From assembly GCF_040581405.1 (NCBI RefSeq), contig NZ_CP137157.1:328001-392000 (forward strand): DNA of 64,000 bases, in the 5' to 3' direction. A program made the position numbers and the translations under genes. This DNA is from Komagataeibacter sucrofermentans DSM 15973 (lineage in GTDB: Bacteria > Pseudomonadota > Alphaproteobacteria > Acetobacterales > Acetobacteraceae). A model generated the notes under the pieces. That model was not told where the DNA came from. It made no database searches and saw nothing but the letters and a program-made list of their open reading frames with translations. Position 1 is the first letter of the stretch. Every line of letters starts with the position of its first letter. Positions 56,395 to 64,000 of the stretch are shown piece after piece.

Positions 56395-56919
56395 TGTTTT
56401 TCATCGGCTGGCTGGGCTGTTAAAATAACACTTAGCATGCATCTTATGCGGTGGCACATTCATCCCCGCATGTCGCACCCTATATTCCTATGCTGTTTCC
56501 TGCCCTGTGGATATTGGCCCCATGCAGGTCAGGTCGACCTTTTATGAGGGCGTCTGCTGCAAGCCAATATCTTTTTCAGTACAGAATTGAATTTTTTATA
56601 TCTGACAATGTAAAATGAAATTTACATTTCTATTTTGTTTATGTTGAGATCATTGGGCACATTGTAAATAAAAATATATAATTTGCATAACCGTTTTCGT
56701 TCTGTCGAAAAAAGTATTTGTTGGATGGTTTTTATAATAATGCATTGACTGGAAGCAGTAAAATTTTTTGATGCGGCTTCGGAAAGAAATTTCTTATCAA
56801 AACAGGCAGTTTACTGAACAGAAAGTTCAGGCAATTGATCAGAACCCTGTTGCCTGTGTGCTTCCATCATGCCCGTCATGTGGCATGATATGGACAATAC
56901 ATAACTGAAAATACTGTTT
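56395..56919. other. AT-rich gene-free stretch
   Basis: About 525 bp with clearly lower GC than the surroundings and no reading frame that looks like a protein on either strand. It holds poly-A/T runs near 56580-56780 and promoter-like AT patches, but no terminator, tRNA or repeat-family copy was seen. Confidence 0.6.
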
Positions 56920-57603
56920 TCAGTCTGGCGAACGGAGTGTCAGCGACTGGTCAACTGTTCGTGTAACAATTGCATTCAGTGCGCCGTGGGCTGCTGTCCA
57001 TTGAAAGGGATCGGCATCGTTATTGAAGGTTGGATCAAGCTGGTCGCCCCGTACCGTGCCATAGGCCTGAAAATACATGTCGGGGCGGGCGGGGATGGTG
57101 TCCATCGTCCATGTCCAGTCATCGGACAGGAGTGCCGTCGCACCCACCTGCGCGCAGGGGCGCGTGGGTGACAGGGTCACGGCGGCAGTGGTCATGAGGG
57201 CCGCCTGCGGGCGGTGGTAGCGGCTGTCGCCGCCAATATCTTCCATTTGCAGGTCGCGGCGGTGCGCTTCCTCGGCGGGCGGGATGTTACGCCAGCCATC
57301 GCCATCGGGGGCCGCGTGGGCGCGGTCGAGCGGGTCCGATGCAGGGCCGAAGGCATGGCCCGCATAATTGAGCGCGGTGCCCGCTGGCACATGGATCGGG
57401 CCATGGGCGGCGGCATTCTGCACAAAGCTGTTTTCAACAGGGTGTCGGGCCAGACAAAGTTCGATCTGGCCGCCCGCCCGGGCCGGTTGTGTGCCAAGGG
57501 CAAGGCAGAGTCCGGTCATGGCCAGCCAGAGGCCCCGCCGGGTGAACAGCCCGCCCCCCTGCGCGGGAGGCGATGGGGGGCGGGCTGTCCTTACGCGCGG
57601 CAT
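56920..57603 (-). CDS. Secreted protein of unknown function
   Basis: 227 residues from the ATG at 57603. A Pro-rich cytoplasmic leader (ARPPSPPAQGGG), then RRGLWLAMTGLCLALG as signal core with cleavage near ARAGG. The mature part contains IELCLARHPVENSFVQN, GTALNYAGHAFGPASDP and a second Cys in SPTRPCAQVGATAL, ending SLTLRSPD. No family recognised. It begins 25 bp after the YfdX-like gene's stop in the same direction, so the two may be an operon of exported proteins. Confidence 0.6.
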   Translation of the reverse strand: MPRVRTARPPSPPAQGGGLFTRRGLWLAMTGLCLALGTQPARAGGQIELCLARHPVENSFVQNAAAHGPIHVPAGTALNYAGHAFGPASDPLDRAHAAPDGDGWRNIPPAEEAHRRDLQMEDIGGDSRYHRPQAALMTTAAVTLSPTRPCAQVGATALLSDDWTWTMDTIPARPDMYFQAYGTVRGDQLDPTFNNDADPFQWTAAHGALNAIVTRTVDQSLTLRSPD

Positions 57604-57628
57604 GCTAACGACCGGAAACAACCGGGAT

Positions 57629-58315
57629 TCAGTTCTTGGCGGCTTTCTTGCCCGAAGGCGTGCCAACCATGTCTTCAGACACGAAGCGGATGCTGTTCTG
57701 GGCATCGAACAGGGCGGCGTCCGCATCCTTGGTGTTGGGCGTGGCGCCTGCAAGCAGGTTGGAGGCGCGATAGACATCGCTTGCGCTGACATCAAGCGGT
57801 GCTATGGCCAGCACGAAGTCAACATCCACTGCGGCAACCTGCAGGTTCTGCGCTGCCTGCGCGGGCTTGCCCTTGTTCAGGCTGGTATTGGCCGAAGCCA
57901 CTGCCGTGCCCTTGGTGGAGGTGGGCTCAAGGTCTTCGGTCACGATGTATTCGCCATCAACCGGCAGCCAGGCCACGGGCTGGGTGGAGGGGGCTGCCTT
58001 GGGCGCGGGGGCGGCAACCGGGGCCTTCTTGGGGGGCGTCAGCTGGGCTTCGGCCTTCATGAACACCTTGTTGTCGCTCTTGGCGCGGGTCAGGGCGTTG
58101 TTGGCGTCGGTCAGCAGCTTGACGGCGCCAGCGGTGTCGTTGTTGGCAAGCGCCGTGCGGGCCATGGCGATATCGTCAAACGCGCGGCTGCCATCAGCCG
58201 ACAGCTTGGCGAAATCACGATTGACCGCGCGTCCGGTTGACGGGGTGGCATGTGCTGCGCCGACTGCCGTGCCCAGCATGAGCAGGGCCGCAGGCAGGAA
58301 TGCATATTTCTTCAT
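57629..58315 (-). CDS. YfdX-family periplasmic protein
   Basis: 228 residues with a clear Sec signal (FLPAALLMLGTAVGAAHA). The mature helical protein reads DFAKLSADGSRAFDDIAMAR, then an Ala/Pro-rich insert (KKAPVAAPAPKAAP), and PAQAAQNLQVAAVDVDFVL, which fits the YfdX family. E. coli YfdX is acid-induced through EvgA and may be a periplasmic chaperone, a role that would suit an acid-producing organism, but this is inference. GGAGA lies 9 nt before the ATG. Confidence 0.75.
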   Translation of the reverse strand: MKKYAFLPAALLMLGTAVGAAHATPSTGRAVNRDFAKLSADGSRAFDDIAMARTALANNDTAGAVKLLTDANNALTRAKSDNKVFMKAEAQLTPPKKAPVAAPAPKAAPSTQPVAWLPVDGEYIVTEDLEPTSTKGTAVASANTSLNKGKPAQAAQNLQVAAVDVDFVLAIAPLDVSASDVYRASNLLAGATPNTKDADAALFDAQNSIRFVSEDMVGTPSGKKAAKN

Positions 58316-58524
58316 GGTTCATTCTCCGGTCTTGGTGGCGGTATCATTGCCCGGCGCCATCTGTAACAAAAGATGTGGCAACGCAATGCGGCTGCCCTGC
58401 TGCCGCATGTCAGGCCCGACCGGGCGCCTGCGCGGCAAAAGCCCACTGGTCACGGCGCATGCATGCGCTAATATGGGTTGTGCTGCTCCCGTCTGGAGTG
58501 GAGCTGTTGATCAAGGAATGAATC

Positions 58525-58644
58525 ATGTCTGAATGTGCAACCAAGTGCCCTTCCAAGTCTCCCTGCCTCAAGGGCATCCTGGTTTTCGGTGCGATTGTTG
58601 GCGCTATCGTGTTTTTCCTTAAGAAAAAGAAGTGCAACGACTGA
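58525..58644 (+). CDS. 39-residue membrane peptide with Cys-rich head and Lys tail
   Basis: A short gene with a good ribosome site (AAGGA 7 nt before the ATG at 58525). The peptide has four Cys (ECATKCPSKSPC near the N-terminus and one near the end), a single membrane helix (GILVFGAIVGAIVFFL) and a KKKKCND tail. Orientation should be Lys tail in the cytoplasm. Function unknown. It lies upstream of dinB in the same direction and could share its transcript. Confidence 0.7.
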   Translation: MSECATKCPSKSPCLKGILVFGAIVGAIVFFLKKKKCND

Positions 58645-58708
58645 TCTCCCGCAGTCACGCCGTGCCGGTCATGTCCCTTGGGGGCATGACCCCGGTGCTG
58701 CCAGCGCC

Positions 58709-59791
58709 GTGAGTAGCGCGGGGCACCGGCGCATCATCCATGTTGACATGGATGCCTTCTATGCCTCGGTCGAGCAGCGGGATGATCCGGCCCTGCGGGG
58801 CAGGCCGCTTGCCGTAGGCGGTGCCGGGCGGCGCGGTGTTGTCGCCGCCGCAAGTTATGAGGCCCGCCGGTTTGGAATACGCTCGGCCATGCCTTCGGTC
58901 GTAGCGCAGCGCAAATGCCCGGACCTTGTGTTCGTGCCGCCGCGTTTTGATGTGTATCGCGCGGTTTCAGCCCAGATTCACGCCATATTTGCCAGTTTTA
59001 CCCCCATCATCCAGCCGCTTTCGCTTGATGAGGCGTATCTGGATGTAACCCGGCCGCTGCTGGATTATCCTTCCGCCACGGCGATTGCCACGGCCATCCG
59101 CGCCCGCATCCGCAACGAGACGGGGCTGACCGCCTCGGCAGGCGTGTCCTACAATAAATTCCTGGCCAAACTGGCATCCGATTACCGCAAGCCCGATGGC
59201 CAGTTTGTCATTACACCACGCATGGGGCCGGATTTTGTGGCGAACCTGCCGGTCGAGCAGTTTCATGGCATTGGCCCGGCCACGGCTGCGCGGATGCATG
59301 GGCTGGGCATTCGCACGGGGCTGGACCTGCGCGGGCAGCCGCTGTCACGCCTGCTGCGGCATTTTGGCAAGGCGGCGGATTTCTATTACGGCATTGCCCG
59401 TGGGCTTGATGACCGCCCCGTGGAGGTCAATCGCCCGCGCCGCTCCATCGGTGGCGAGCAGACCTTCGATGCCGATATTCACGACTGGTCCGCAGCGCGT
59501 GACAACATGCTGGCCCTGTCGGAGCGGGTGTGGGGGCGCTGCGTGGCGCGTGGCCTGACGGGCGTGACCGTGACGCTGAAGGTGAAATACAACGATTTCC
59601 GCCAGATCGTGCGCGGGCGCACGGTGCCGGAGCCGGTAGCGGACGGGGCCGATCTGGCCCGGCGGGCGCTGGCGCTGCTGGCCCCATGCTTTCCGCCGCC
59701 ACGGGGCATCCGGCTGCTCGGCGTGACCGTATCGGGCCTGCGCGTGCCCGGCGCTGTTCCGCCCGCGCGGCAACTCGCGCTGTTTGGCTGA
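58709..59791 (+). CDS. dinB: DNA polymerase IV
   Basis: Y-family translesion polymerase, 360 residues. IIHVDMDAFYASVEQRDDP near residue 10 carries the first catalytic Asp, PLSLDEAYLDVT near residue 110 the Asp-Glu pair, and ASAGVSYNKFLAKLASDYRK the fingers/palm motif. The last six residues QLALFG form a beta-clamp-binding motif. The start is taken as GTG at 58709; no ATG gives a complete N-terminus. No LexA box was seen. A repeat copy follows. Confidence 0.92.
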   Translation: MSSAGHRRIIHVDMDAFYASVEQRDDPALRGRPLAVGGAGRRGVVAAASYEARRFGIRSAMPSVVAQRKCPDLVFVPPRFDVYRAVSAQIHAIFASFTPIIQPLSLDEAYLDVTRPLLDYPSATAIATAIRARIRNETGLTASAGVSYNKFLAKLASDYRKPDGQFVITPRMGPDFVANLPVEQFHGIGPATAARMHGLGIRTGLDLRGQPLSRLLRHFGKAADFYYGIARGLDDRPVEVNRPRRSIGGEQTFDADIHDWSAARDNMLALSERVWGRCVARGLTGVTVTLKVKYNDFRQIVRGRTVPEPVADGADLARRALALLAPCFPPPRGIRLLGVTVSGLRVPGAVPPARQLALFG

Positions 59792-59797
59792 TAAATG

Positions 59798-59881
59798 AAA
59801 AGGAATTTTTGGGTGTCGCCTTTTTTCAAAAAGGCAGCATTCTTTGACGCTTTTTGAAAAAAGCTTCACCAAAAACTTCTT
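59798..59881. repeat. Palindromic repeat copy after dinB
   Basis: GGAATTTTTGGGTGTCGCC, CTTTTTTCAAAAAGGC hairpin, GACGCTTTTTGAAAAAAGC and CTTCACCAAAAACTTCT. A complete member with base changes in the first stem, 6 bp after the dinB stop. Confidence 0.88.
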
Positions 59882-59944
59882 ATCGATTGTAGGCAGGTCG
59901 CATTGAGGTCATTGGATGACCTTCCTCATACGAAGCAGGACGCC

Positions 59945-60334
59945 ATGAACAACGCAGCCCCTCCCGGCTCAAAGGCCATTCTCAACGCCATTGCCGAACT
60001 CGTGCTGATCGCCGTGCCGGAAGAGGAAGAGGAAACCTGCCGCGCCATCGAGATGCACATGGCCTTTACCGGCAATGTCGAACTCGGTGACACGAATGTA
60101 TATTTCGGCTTCGATTACGAAACGCAGGAGGGGGAAAAGGTCAATTTCAGCCCCTTCGAGGACGAATCGACCGAAGGCCACATCCGCTACCTGCATGACC
60201 TGCAGCATGAACTGCTCGAACTGCGTGCTGCCTTCTGGCGCGAGAACCCGGCCCGCGACCAGCCGGTCTGGACCGGGTTGACCCTGCGGGTGGAGATGGC
60301 CGAAGGGTCTTTCTCGGTTGATTTTGACTACTGA
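59945..60334 (+). CDS. YezG/DUF600-like protein
   Basis: 129 residues, acidic and without a signal peptide. The pattern, with an acidic cluster VPEEEEETC, NVYFGFDYETQEGEK, LHDLQHELLELRAAFW and WTGLTLRVEMAEGSFSVDFDY at the end, resembles remembered YezG (DUF600) immunity proteins, which neutralise LXG-type toxins in Bacillus. No toxin gene lies beside it; both flanks are repeat copies. AGGA lies 5 nt before the ATG. The family call is by eye and moderate. Confidence 0.6.
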   Translation: MNNAAPPGSKAILNAIAELVLIAVPEEEEETCRAIEMHMAFTGNVELGDTNVYFGFDYETQEGEKVNFSPFEDESTEGHIRYLHDLQHELLELRAAFWRENPARDQPVWTGLTLRVEMAEGSFSVDFDY

Positions 60335-60358
60335 GAGGCTGTTAATGCCCTGAAATAA

Positions 60359-60443
60359 TAAAAGTTTCTGGTGAATCTTTTTTCAAAAAGCGTCAAAGAA
60401 CGCCACCTTTGTGAAAAAAGACGACACCCAAAAACTTTTTCGG
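60359..60443. repeat. Palindromic repeat copy (inverted) between convergent genes
   Basis: AAAGTTTCTGGTGAATC, CTTTTTTCAAAAAGCG, CGCCACCTTTGTGAAAAAAG and CACCCAAAAACTTTTT. Inverted relative to the copy at 59.8 kb, so the YezG-like gene lies between two oppositely oriented copies. Confidence 0.85.
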
Positions 60444-60457
60444 AATCAACACGCCAT

Positions 60458-61027
60458 TCAGGCCGGGGCGAAAAGCGGCAGGGGTTCCGGCTTCAGGCTG
60501 CCGGGCAGATAGAGCGGGTGCTCTGGGCGGCCCGACCCCTTGCTCAGCCGCATGGCGCTGACCGTAATGCCGTGCTGTTGCAGCATGCGGATCACCTCCG
60601 GCCCACGCGGTAGCAGGCTTTTGATCTGCGGTGAGCCATAGGCCGCCACCACCAGGTCCGCCCGCCGCGCCATGGCCAGCAGGTGGCGGTCGTTCTCGGG
60701 GCCAACCGGATCGGGCACCTCGGTCAGGCGTTTCTGGTCGGTGCAGCGATAGGCGAAGGTGTTGCCCACCAGCAGCGTGCCGTAGCCCCAGGCGCGGGCA
60801 TAGCGCTGGCACTTGGCCACCGTGCGGTCATCGCCATCTTCCGTCGCGACCGAAGGGTTCATCATCAGCCACATCACCGCAGGCCCTTCGGGGTTCCAGG
60901 TGCGGGTCAGTTCATAACGGTAGCACTTGTCCGGGCCGCCATAGATGGCATGGCTGACCACGTCATCGGCCAGGCGGAGCGGGCGGCTGTGGCCCACATG
61001 GTGCTGGCCCTGTCTGGTGGTGTTCAT
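60458..61027 (-). CDS. DUF1643 domain protein
   Basis: 189 residues from the ATG at 61027 (ATG at 61045 also in frame). The pattern YRYELTRTWNPEGPAVMWLM, MNPSVATEDGDDRTVAKCQR and YGTLLVGNTFAYR, ending PEHPLYLPGS, is characteristic of DUF1643, a family of unknown function often seen in phages and bacterial accessory regions. Cytoplasmic. It lies alone between a repeat and the sulfide-oxidation genes. Confidence 0.85.
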   Translation of the reverse strand: MNTTRQGQHHVGHSRPLRLADDVVSHAIYGGPDKCYRYELTRTWNPEGPAVMWLMMNPSVATEDGDDRTVAKCQRYARAWGYGTLLVGNTFAYRCTDQKRLTEVPDPVGPENDRHLLAMARRADLVVAAYGSPQIKSLLPRGPEVIRMLQQHGITVSAMRLSKGSGRPEHPLYLPGSLKPEPLPLFAPA

Positions 61028-61102
61028 GGCCCCAAACATACGCATGGCCGCGCAGAGGTCTACCCCCGCGCGGCCATGGCGCGTTTCAGCAGATGTGAAA
61101 GA

Positions 61103-62389
61103 TCAGCGCGGCGTGCCGATCTTGTGCGGGGCCACCATCAGTTCATGGCCGCGCAGCATGCCATCCCAGTACAGCGCGGGCATGACCCATTCCTTAAGGA
61201 ACCATGCCAGATGCGTGGGCTTGCGGCCATTGAGCAGCCATGTGGGCAGGGTGGGGGCCAGCTTGCCGCCATAGGCGAACTCGGCCAGCACGATCTTGCC
61301 GCGCTCGACGGTCAGCGGGCAGGCGCCATAGCCGTCATAATCGGCCACGGCGGGTTTGTGGTCGAGCGTGGCCAGCACGTTCACGGCCACGACCGGGGCC
61401 TGCACGCGCACGGCGGCGGCGGTCTTGGCGTTGGAGGTGCCCGCCACATCGCCGAGTGCAAAGACATTGGCGAACTTCGTGTGGCGCAGCGTTGCGGGGT
61501 CAACCGATACCCAGCCGCCATCGCCCGCAAGCGCGCTGTTGCGGATCACGTCGGGCGCGCGCTGCGGCGGGACGACATGCAGCATGTCGAATTCTACTTC
61601 CGAGGTCGTCTTGCTGCCATCGGCCGCCACGTTCTCGAAGGTCGCGATGCGGCCCTTGCCGTCCACCTTCGTCAGGTTGGACTTGAGGCACAGGTCGATA
61701 TGGTAGCGGTTGATGTAGTCCATCAGCGGCGGCACGAATTCCTTCACGCCAAACAGCCCCGGCGTTGCGGTGTGGAAGGACACGTTGATGTTGTCGCCCA
61801 GTCCGCGCCTGCGCCATGCGTCGCATGCCAGGTACATCGCCTTCTGCGGCGCGCCCGCGCACTTGATGGGCATGGGCGGCTGGGTAAAGACGGCGTTGCC
61901 GCGGCCCAGCGTCTGCACCATCTGCCAGGTATAGGGGGCAAGGTCATAGCGGTAGTTCGAGGTCACGCCATTGCGGCCAAGGGTCTCGCTCAGGCCCTCG
62001 ATCGCGTCCCAGTCCAGCGTCAGGCCGGTGGCTACCACCAGCACCTCGTAGCGGATGGATGACCCGTCGGACAGGTGCACGAGATTGGCTTCTGGCTCGA
62101 AGCCCGTGGCCGCTGCCTGCACCCAGTCGGCACCGGCGGGGATCAGCTTCTTTTCCGACCGGCGGGTCTGTGACTGCTTGAACACGCCGCCCCCCACCAG
62201 CGTCCAGCCCGGCTGATAGAAATGCGAGCCCGACGGCTCTATGATGGCCAGCGTGATGCCGCCCCGCCGCTTGAGAATGCTCGCCGCGGTGGACAGGCCG
62301 GCAGCCCCCCCGCCAACCACGACGACATCATAGGTCAGGCCCCGCGCCGTGCTGGCGAGGTTCGGGGTGGTGGGGGCGGTATCGGTCAT
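61103..62389 (-). CDS. Sulfide:quinone oxidoreductase-like flavoprotein
   Basis: 428 residues, FAD-dependent, membrane-peripheral. The dinucleotide motif is VVVVGGGAAGLSTAASILK near residue 22, SHFYQPGWTLVGGGVF follows, and the redox-active Cys lies in MPIKCAGAPQKAMYLACD. ANVFALGDVAGTSNAKTAAA near residue 327 is the second FAD motif. It resembles type-I/II SQR, which oxidises sulfide to persulfide and reduces quinone. GGAG lies about 8 nt before the ATG. It follows a persulfide dioxygenase-like gene by 48 bp on the same strand, as in bigR/sqr-type operons. Confidence 0.85.
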   Translation of the reverse strand: MTDTAPTTPNLASTARGLTYDVVVVGGGAAGLSTAASILKRRGGITLAIIEPSGSHFYQPGWTLVGGGVFKQSQTRRSEKKLIPAGADWVQAAATGFEPEANLVHLSDGSSIRYEVLVVATGLTLDWDAIEGLSETLGRNGVTSNYRYDLAPYTWQMVQTLGRGNAVFTQPPMPIKCAGAPQKAMYLACDAWRRRGLGDNINVSFHTATPGLFGVKEFVPPLMDYINRYHIDLCLKSNLTKVDGKGRIATFENVAADGSKTTSEVEFDMLHVVPPQRAPDVIRNSALAGDGGWVSVDPATLRHTKFANVFALGDVAGTSNAKTAAAVRVQAPVVAVNVLATLDHKPAVADYDGYGACPLTVERGKIVLAEFAYGGKLAPTLPTWLLNGRKPTHLAWFLKEWVMPALYWDGMLRGHELMVAPHKIGTPR

Positions 62390-62437
62390 GAAGGATCTCC
62401 GTAATGACTTTATAGATAAGGCAGCGATAGATGTGTG

Positions 62438-63361
62438 TCAGGAACGGCTGAGCGGTATTTTGATATAACTTACACCATTATCTTCAGGCTCGGGCAAATG
62501 ACCACCGCGCATGTTGACCTGCACCGAGGGCATGATCAGGTTGGGTAGCGACAGGGTGGCGTCGCGCGCGGTGCGCATCTGCACGAAAGCCTCCTCATCC
62601 ACGCCGTCATGAACGTGAACATTGTTCTGGCGTTCCGCGCCGATGGTGGTTTCCCATGCAAAGGTGTCGCGGCCGGGGGCCTTGTAGTCGTGGCACAGGA
62701 AAACCCGCGTCTCGGCGGGCAGTGCGAGCAGGCGGCGGATGGACTGGTAGAGCATGCGGGCATTCCCGCCGGGAAAATCGGCCCGCGCGGTGCCGTAATC
62801 GGGCATGAACAGCGTATCGCCAATAAAGGCGGCCTCGCCGATCACGTAGGCCATGTCGGCAGGCGTGTGGCCAGGCACGTGCAGCACGGTCACGGGCAGG
62901 GCGCCGAGCGTGAACTGCGCCCCGTCCTCGAACAGTTCGTCAAACTGCGAGCCATCACGCGCGAACTGCGTGCCCACGTTGAACAGCCTGCCGAAGATGT
63001 CCTGCACTTTCAGGATGGCATGGCCAATGCCGAGCCTGCCGCCAAGCCGCTCCTGCAGCCAGGGGGCGGCCGAGAGGTGATCGGCATGGACATGGGTTTC
63101 AAGCAGCCATTCCACCTTCAGCTTTTCCGCCGTGACGTAGTCCACGATGTCCTGCGCCATGGCGTGGTCGGTTTTGCCGGATGCGGGGTCGTAGTCCATC
63201 ACGCTGTCGATGATGGCGCAGGCGCGGGTGGCTGGGTCATGCACCACATGGGTGGCGGTGAAGGTGGGCAGATCGAAAAAAGTCCGTACTACCGGCGCCT
63301 GGCCTGTTGCGCGGCATGTCATCACCTGGGTTGCAGCGGCTTCAAGGGCGGGGTCGGACAT
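62438..63361 (-). CDS. MBL-fold persulfide dioxygenase-like protein (Blh/ETHE1 type)
   Basis: 307 residues, metallo-beta-lactamase fold. The metal motif is THVHADHLSAAPWLQERL near residue 89, with VTVLHVPGHTPADMAYV and VFLCHDYKAPGRD supplying further His and Asp ligands. ETHE1-type members oxidise glutathione persulfide to sulfite. The overall pattern, including HVVHDPATRACAIIDSVMDY, fits the Blh hydrolases of sulfide operons, here without the DUF442 domain. First gene of a two-gene unit with SQR; divergent from a peroxiredoxin. Confidence 0.86.
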   Translation of the reverse strand: MSDPALEAAATQVMTCRATGQAPVVRTFFDLPTFTATHVVHDPATRACAIIDSVMDYDPASGKTDHAMAQDIVDYVTAEKLKVEWLLETHVHADHLSAAPWLQERLGGRLGIGHAILKVQDIFGRLFNVGTQFARDGSQFDELFEDGAQFTLGALPVTVLHVPGHTPADMAYVIGEAAFIGDTLFMPDYGTARADFPGGNARMLYQSIRRLLALPAETRVFLCHDYKAPGRDTFAWETTIGAERQNNVHVHDGVDEEAFVQMRTARDATLSLPNLIMPSVQVNMRGGHLPEPEDNGVSYIKIPLSRS

Positions 63362-63386
63362 GGAATATCATCCATAGTTTATGAAT

Positions 63387-63404
63387 TACATAATAAATGT
63401 ATGT
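63387..63404. promoter_or_regulatory. Inverted repeat in the divergent sulfide/peroxiredoxin promoter
   Basis: TACAT-AATAA-ATGTA with an overlapping ACATA...TATGT, in an AT-rich 90-bp gap between two divergent starts. Such gaps usually hold an ArsR-family (BigR/SqrR) operator; the exact known consensus was not found. Confidence 0.4.
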
Positions 63405-63451
63405 TATGAGATGGCTTGCGTCAAGGCGCGGCAGATGCAAAAGGGCAGGAC

Positions 63452-64000
63452 ATGAGCAAAGAGGCGAGTATACCCGCATACCATGGCGTGATCGAAACGC
63501 GCCCGTTGCGGATCGGAGACGTGGCGCCAGACTTTCAGGCCCGTACCACGAAGGGGGAAATGCGCCTGTCGGACTTCCGCGGGCGCTGGCTGCTGTTTTT
63601 CTCGCATCCGGCGGATTTCACGCCGGTCTGCACCAGCGAGTTCATGGGCCTGGCCCGCGCGGCCGATCGCTTCGAGCAGCTTGACTGCGCGCTGCTGGGC
63701 CTGTCGGTCGACAGCCTGTATGCGCATCTGGCCTGGCTCGAGACGATACAGGAGCGCTTTGGCGTCGAGATCCCGTTCCCGCTGGTGGAAGATCCCTCCA
63801 TGGCGGTGTGCCGCGCCTATGGCATGCTGGACCTGACCGCGCAGAACAGCGCAACCGTGCGCGCCACCTACGTGATCGACCCCGATGGCGTGATCCGCGC
63901 GCTGGTGTGGTACCCCATGTCGGTCGGGCGCTCGGTCGAGGAACTGCTGCGCCTCGTCGAGGCCCTGCGCCGCAGCGAGGGCAATGCGGTCATGACGCCC
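63452..64000 (+). CDS. 1-Cys-type peroxiredoxin (3' end beyond window)
   Basis: Thiol peroxidase that reduces H2O2 and organic peroxides; 183 codons are visible and the stop is beyond the window. The peroxidatic Cys lies in SHPADFTPVCTSEFMGLARA near residue 60, then LLGLSVDSLYAHLAWLE and TVRATYVIDPDGVIRALVWY, as in the Prx6 (1-Cys) group. Further cysteines occur near residues 79 and 119, but no standard resolving Cys motif is visible. AGGA lies immediately upstream of the ATG at 63452. Divergent from the persulfide dioxygenase. Confidence 0.9.
   Translation, partial: MSKEASIPAYHGVIETRPLRIGDVAPDFQARTTKGEMRLSDFRGRWLLFFSHPADFTPVCTSEFMGLARAADRFEQLDCALLGLSVDSLYAHLAWLETIQERFGVEIPFPLVEDPSMAVCRAYGMLDLTAQNSATVRATYVIDPDGVIRALVWYPMSVGRSVEELLRLVEALRRSEGNAVMTP

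Overview
The window is GC-rich chromosome of an acetic acid bacterium, most likely Komagataeibacter/Gluconacetobacter (Acetobacteraceae, Alphaproteobacteria). This rests on the gene content (Zymomonas-like pyruvate decarboxylase beside respiratory D-lactate dehydrogenase and acetoin genes, an OprB porin, CtrA-type signalling), the Tol-Pal/tilS/ftsH/folP/glmM order, an IS5-family element, and a dispersed intergenic palindromic repeat found in about ten places. There is no rRNA, CRISPR array, prophage or conjugative module. One tRNA-Gly(CCC) and one IS are present.

Layout. 1-7.5 kb: cysteine synthase (cut by the window edge) divergent from a rhodanese, a DUF2272 lipoprotein, an aldo/keto reductase, a Na+/H+ antiporter, and the chaperone pair CbpA-CbpM. 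8-14.5 kb: a pyruvate module (acetolactate decarboxylase, acetolactate synthase, D-lactate dehydrogenase, pyruvate decarboxylase), through which lactate becomes pyruvate and then acetoin or acetaldehyde. 14.5-22 kb: Nudix hydrolase, kinase-like protein, OprB porin, MoaB, DJ-1/PfpI protein, FolE, ApaG, MetZ. 22.3-24.4 kb: tRNA-Gly, an 862-bp IS5-family element and repeat copies. 24.4-28 kb: an Mla/MCE lipid-transport operon (permease, ATPase, MCE protein, lipoprotein). 28-33 kb: a tightly overlapped trio of MscS channel, 2OG-Fe amino-acid-type hydroxylase and SGNH-like membrane protein. 33-42 kb: RDD protein, ArgJ, parvulin, SecA, YebC and RuvC-RuvA-RuvB. 41.8-54.4 kb: YbgC-TolQ-TolR-TolA-TolB-Pal-CpoB, then TilS, FtsH, FolP, GlmM, ThiD. 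54.4-64 kb: a CtrA-like regulator with a degenerate receiver, small secreted or lipoproteins, a YfdX protein, DinB, a YezG/DUF600-like protein, a DUF1643 protein, and a sulfide-oxidation set (SQR and persulfide dioxygenase, divergent from a peroxiredoxin).

Main points for follow-up. (1) The CtrA-like regulator at 54521-55249 has a near-canonical CtrA DNA-binding domain, but its receiver carries Glu where CtrA has the phosphorylated Asp51 and has lost the acidic pocket. This is the same change as the laboratory phosphomimetic allele. A TTAA-N7-TTAA CtrA box and two perfect inverted repeats lie just upstream. (2) A roughly 85-bp nested palindrome family that can fold as a three-way cloverleaf sits at gene ends. 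(3) TolB carries a twin-arginine signal. (4) The channel/hydroxylase/SGNH trio is an unfamiliar combination.

No search could be run. Family names come from motifs and remembered family patterns. Starts were chosen by Shine-Dalgarno spacing, and several non-ATG starts are proposed.
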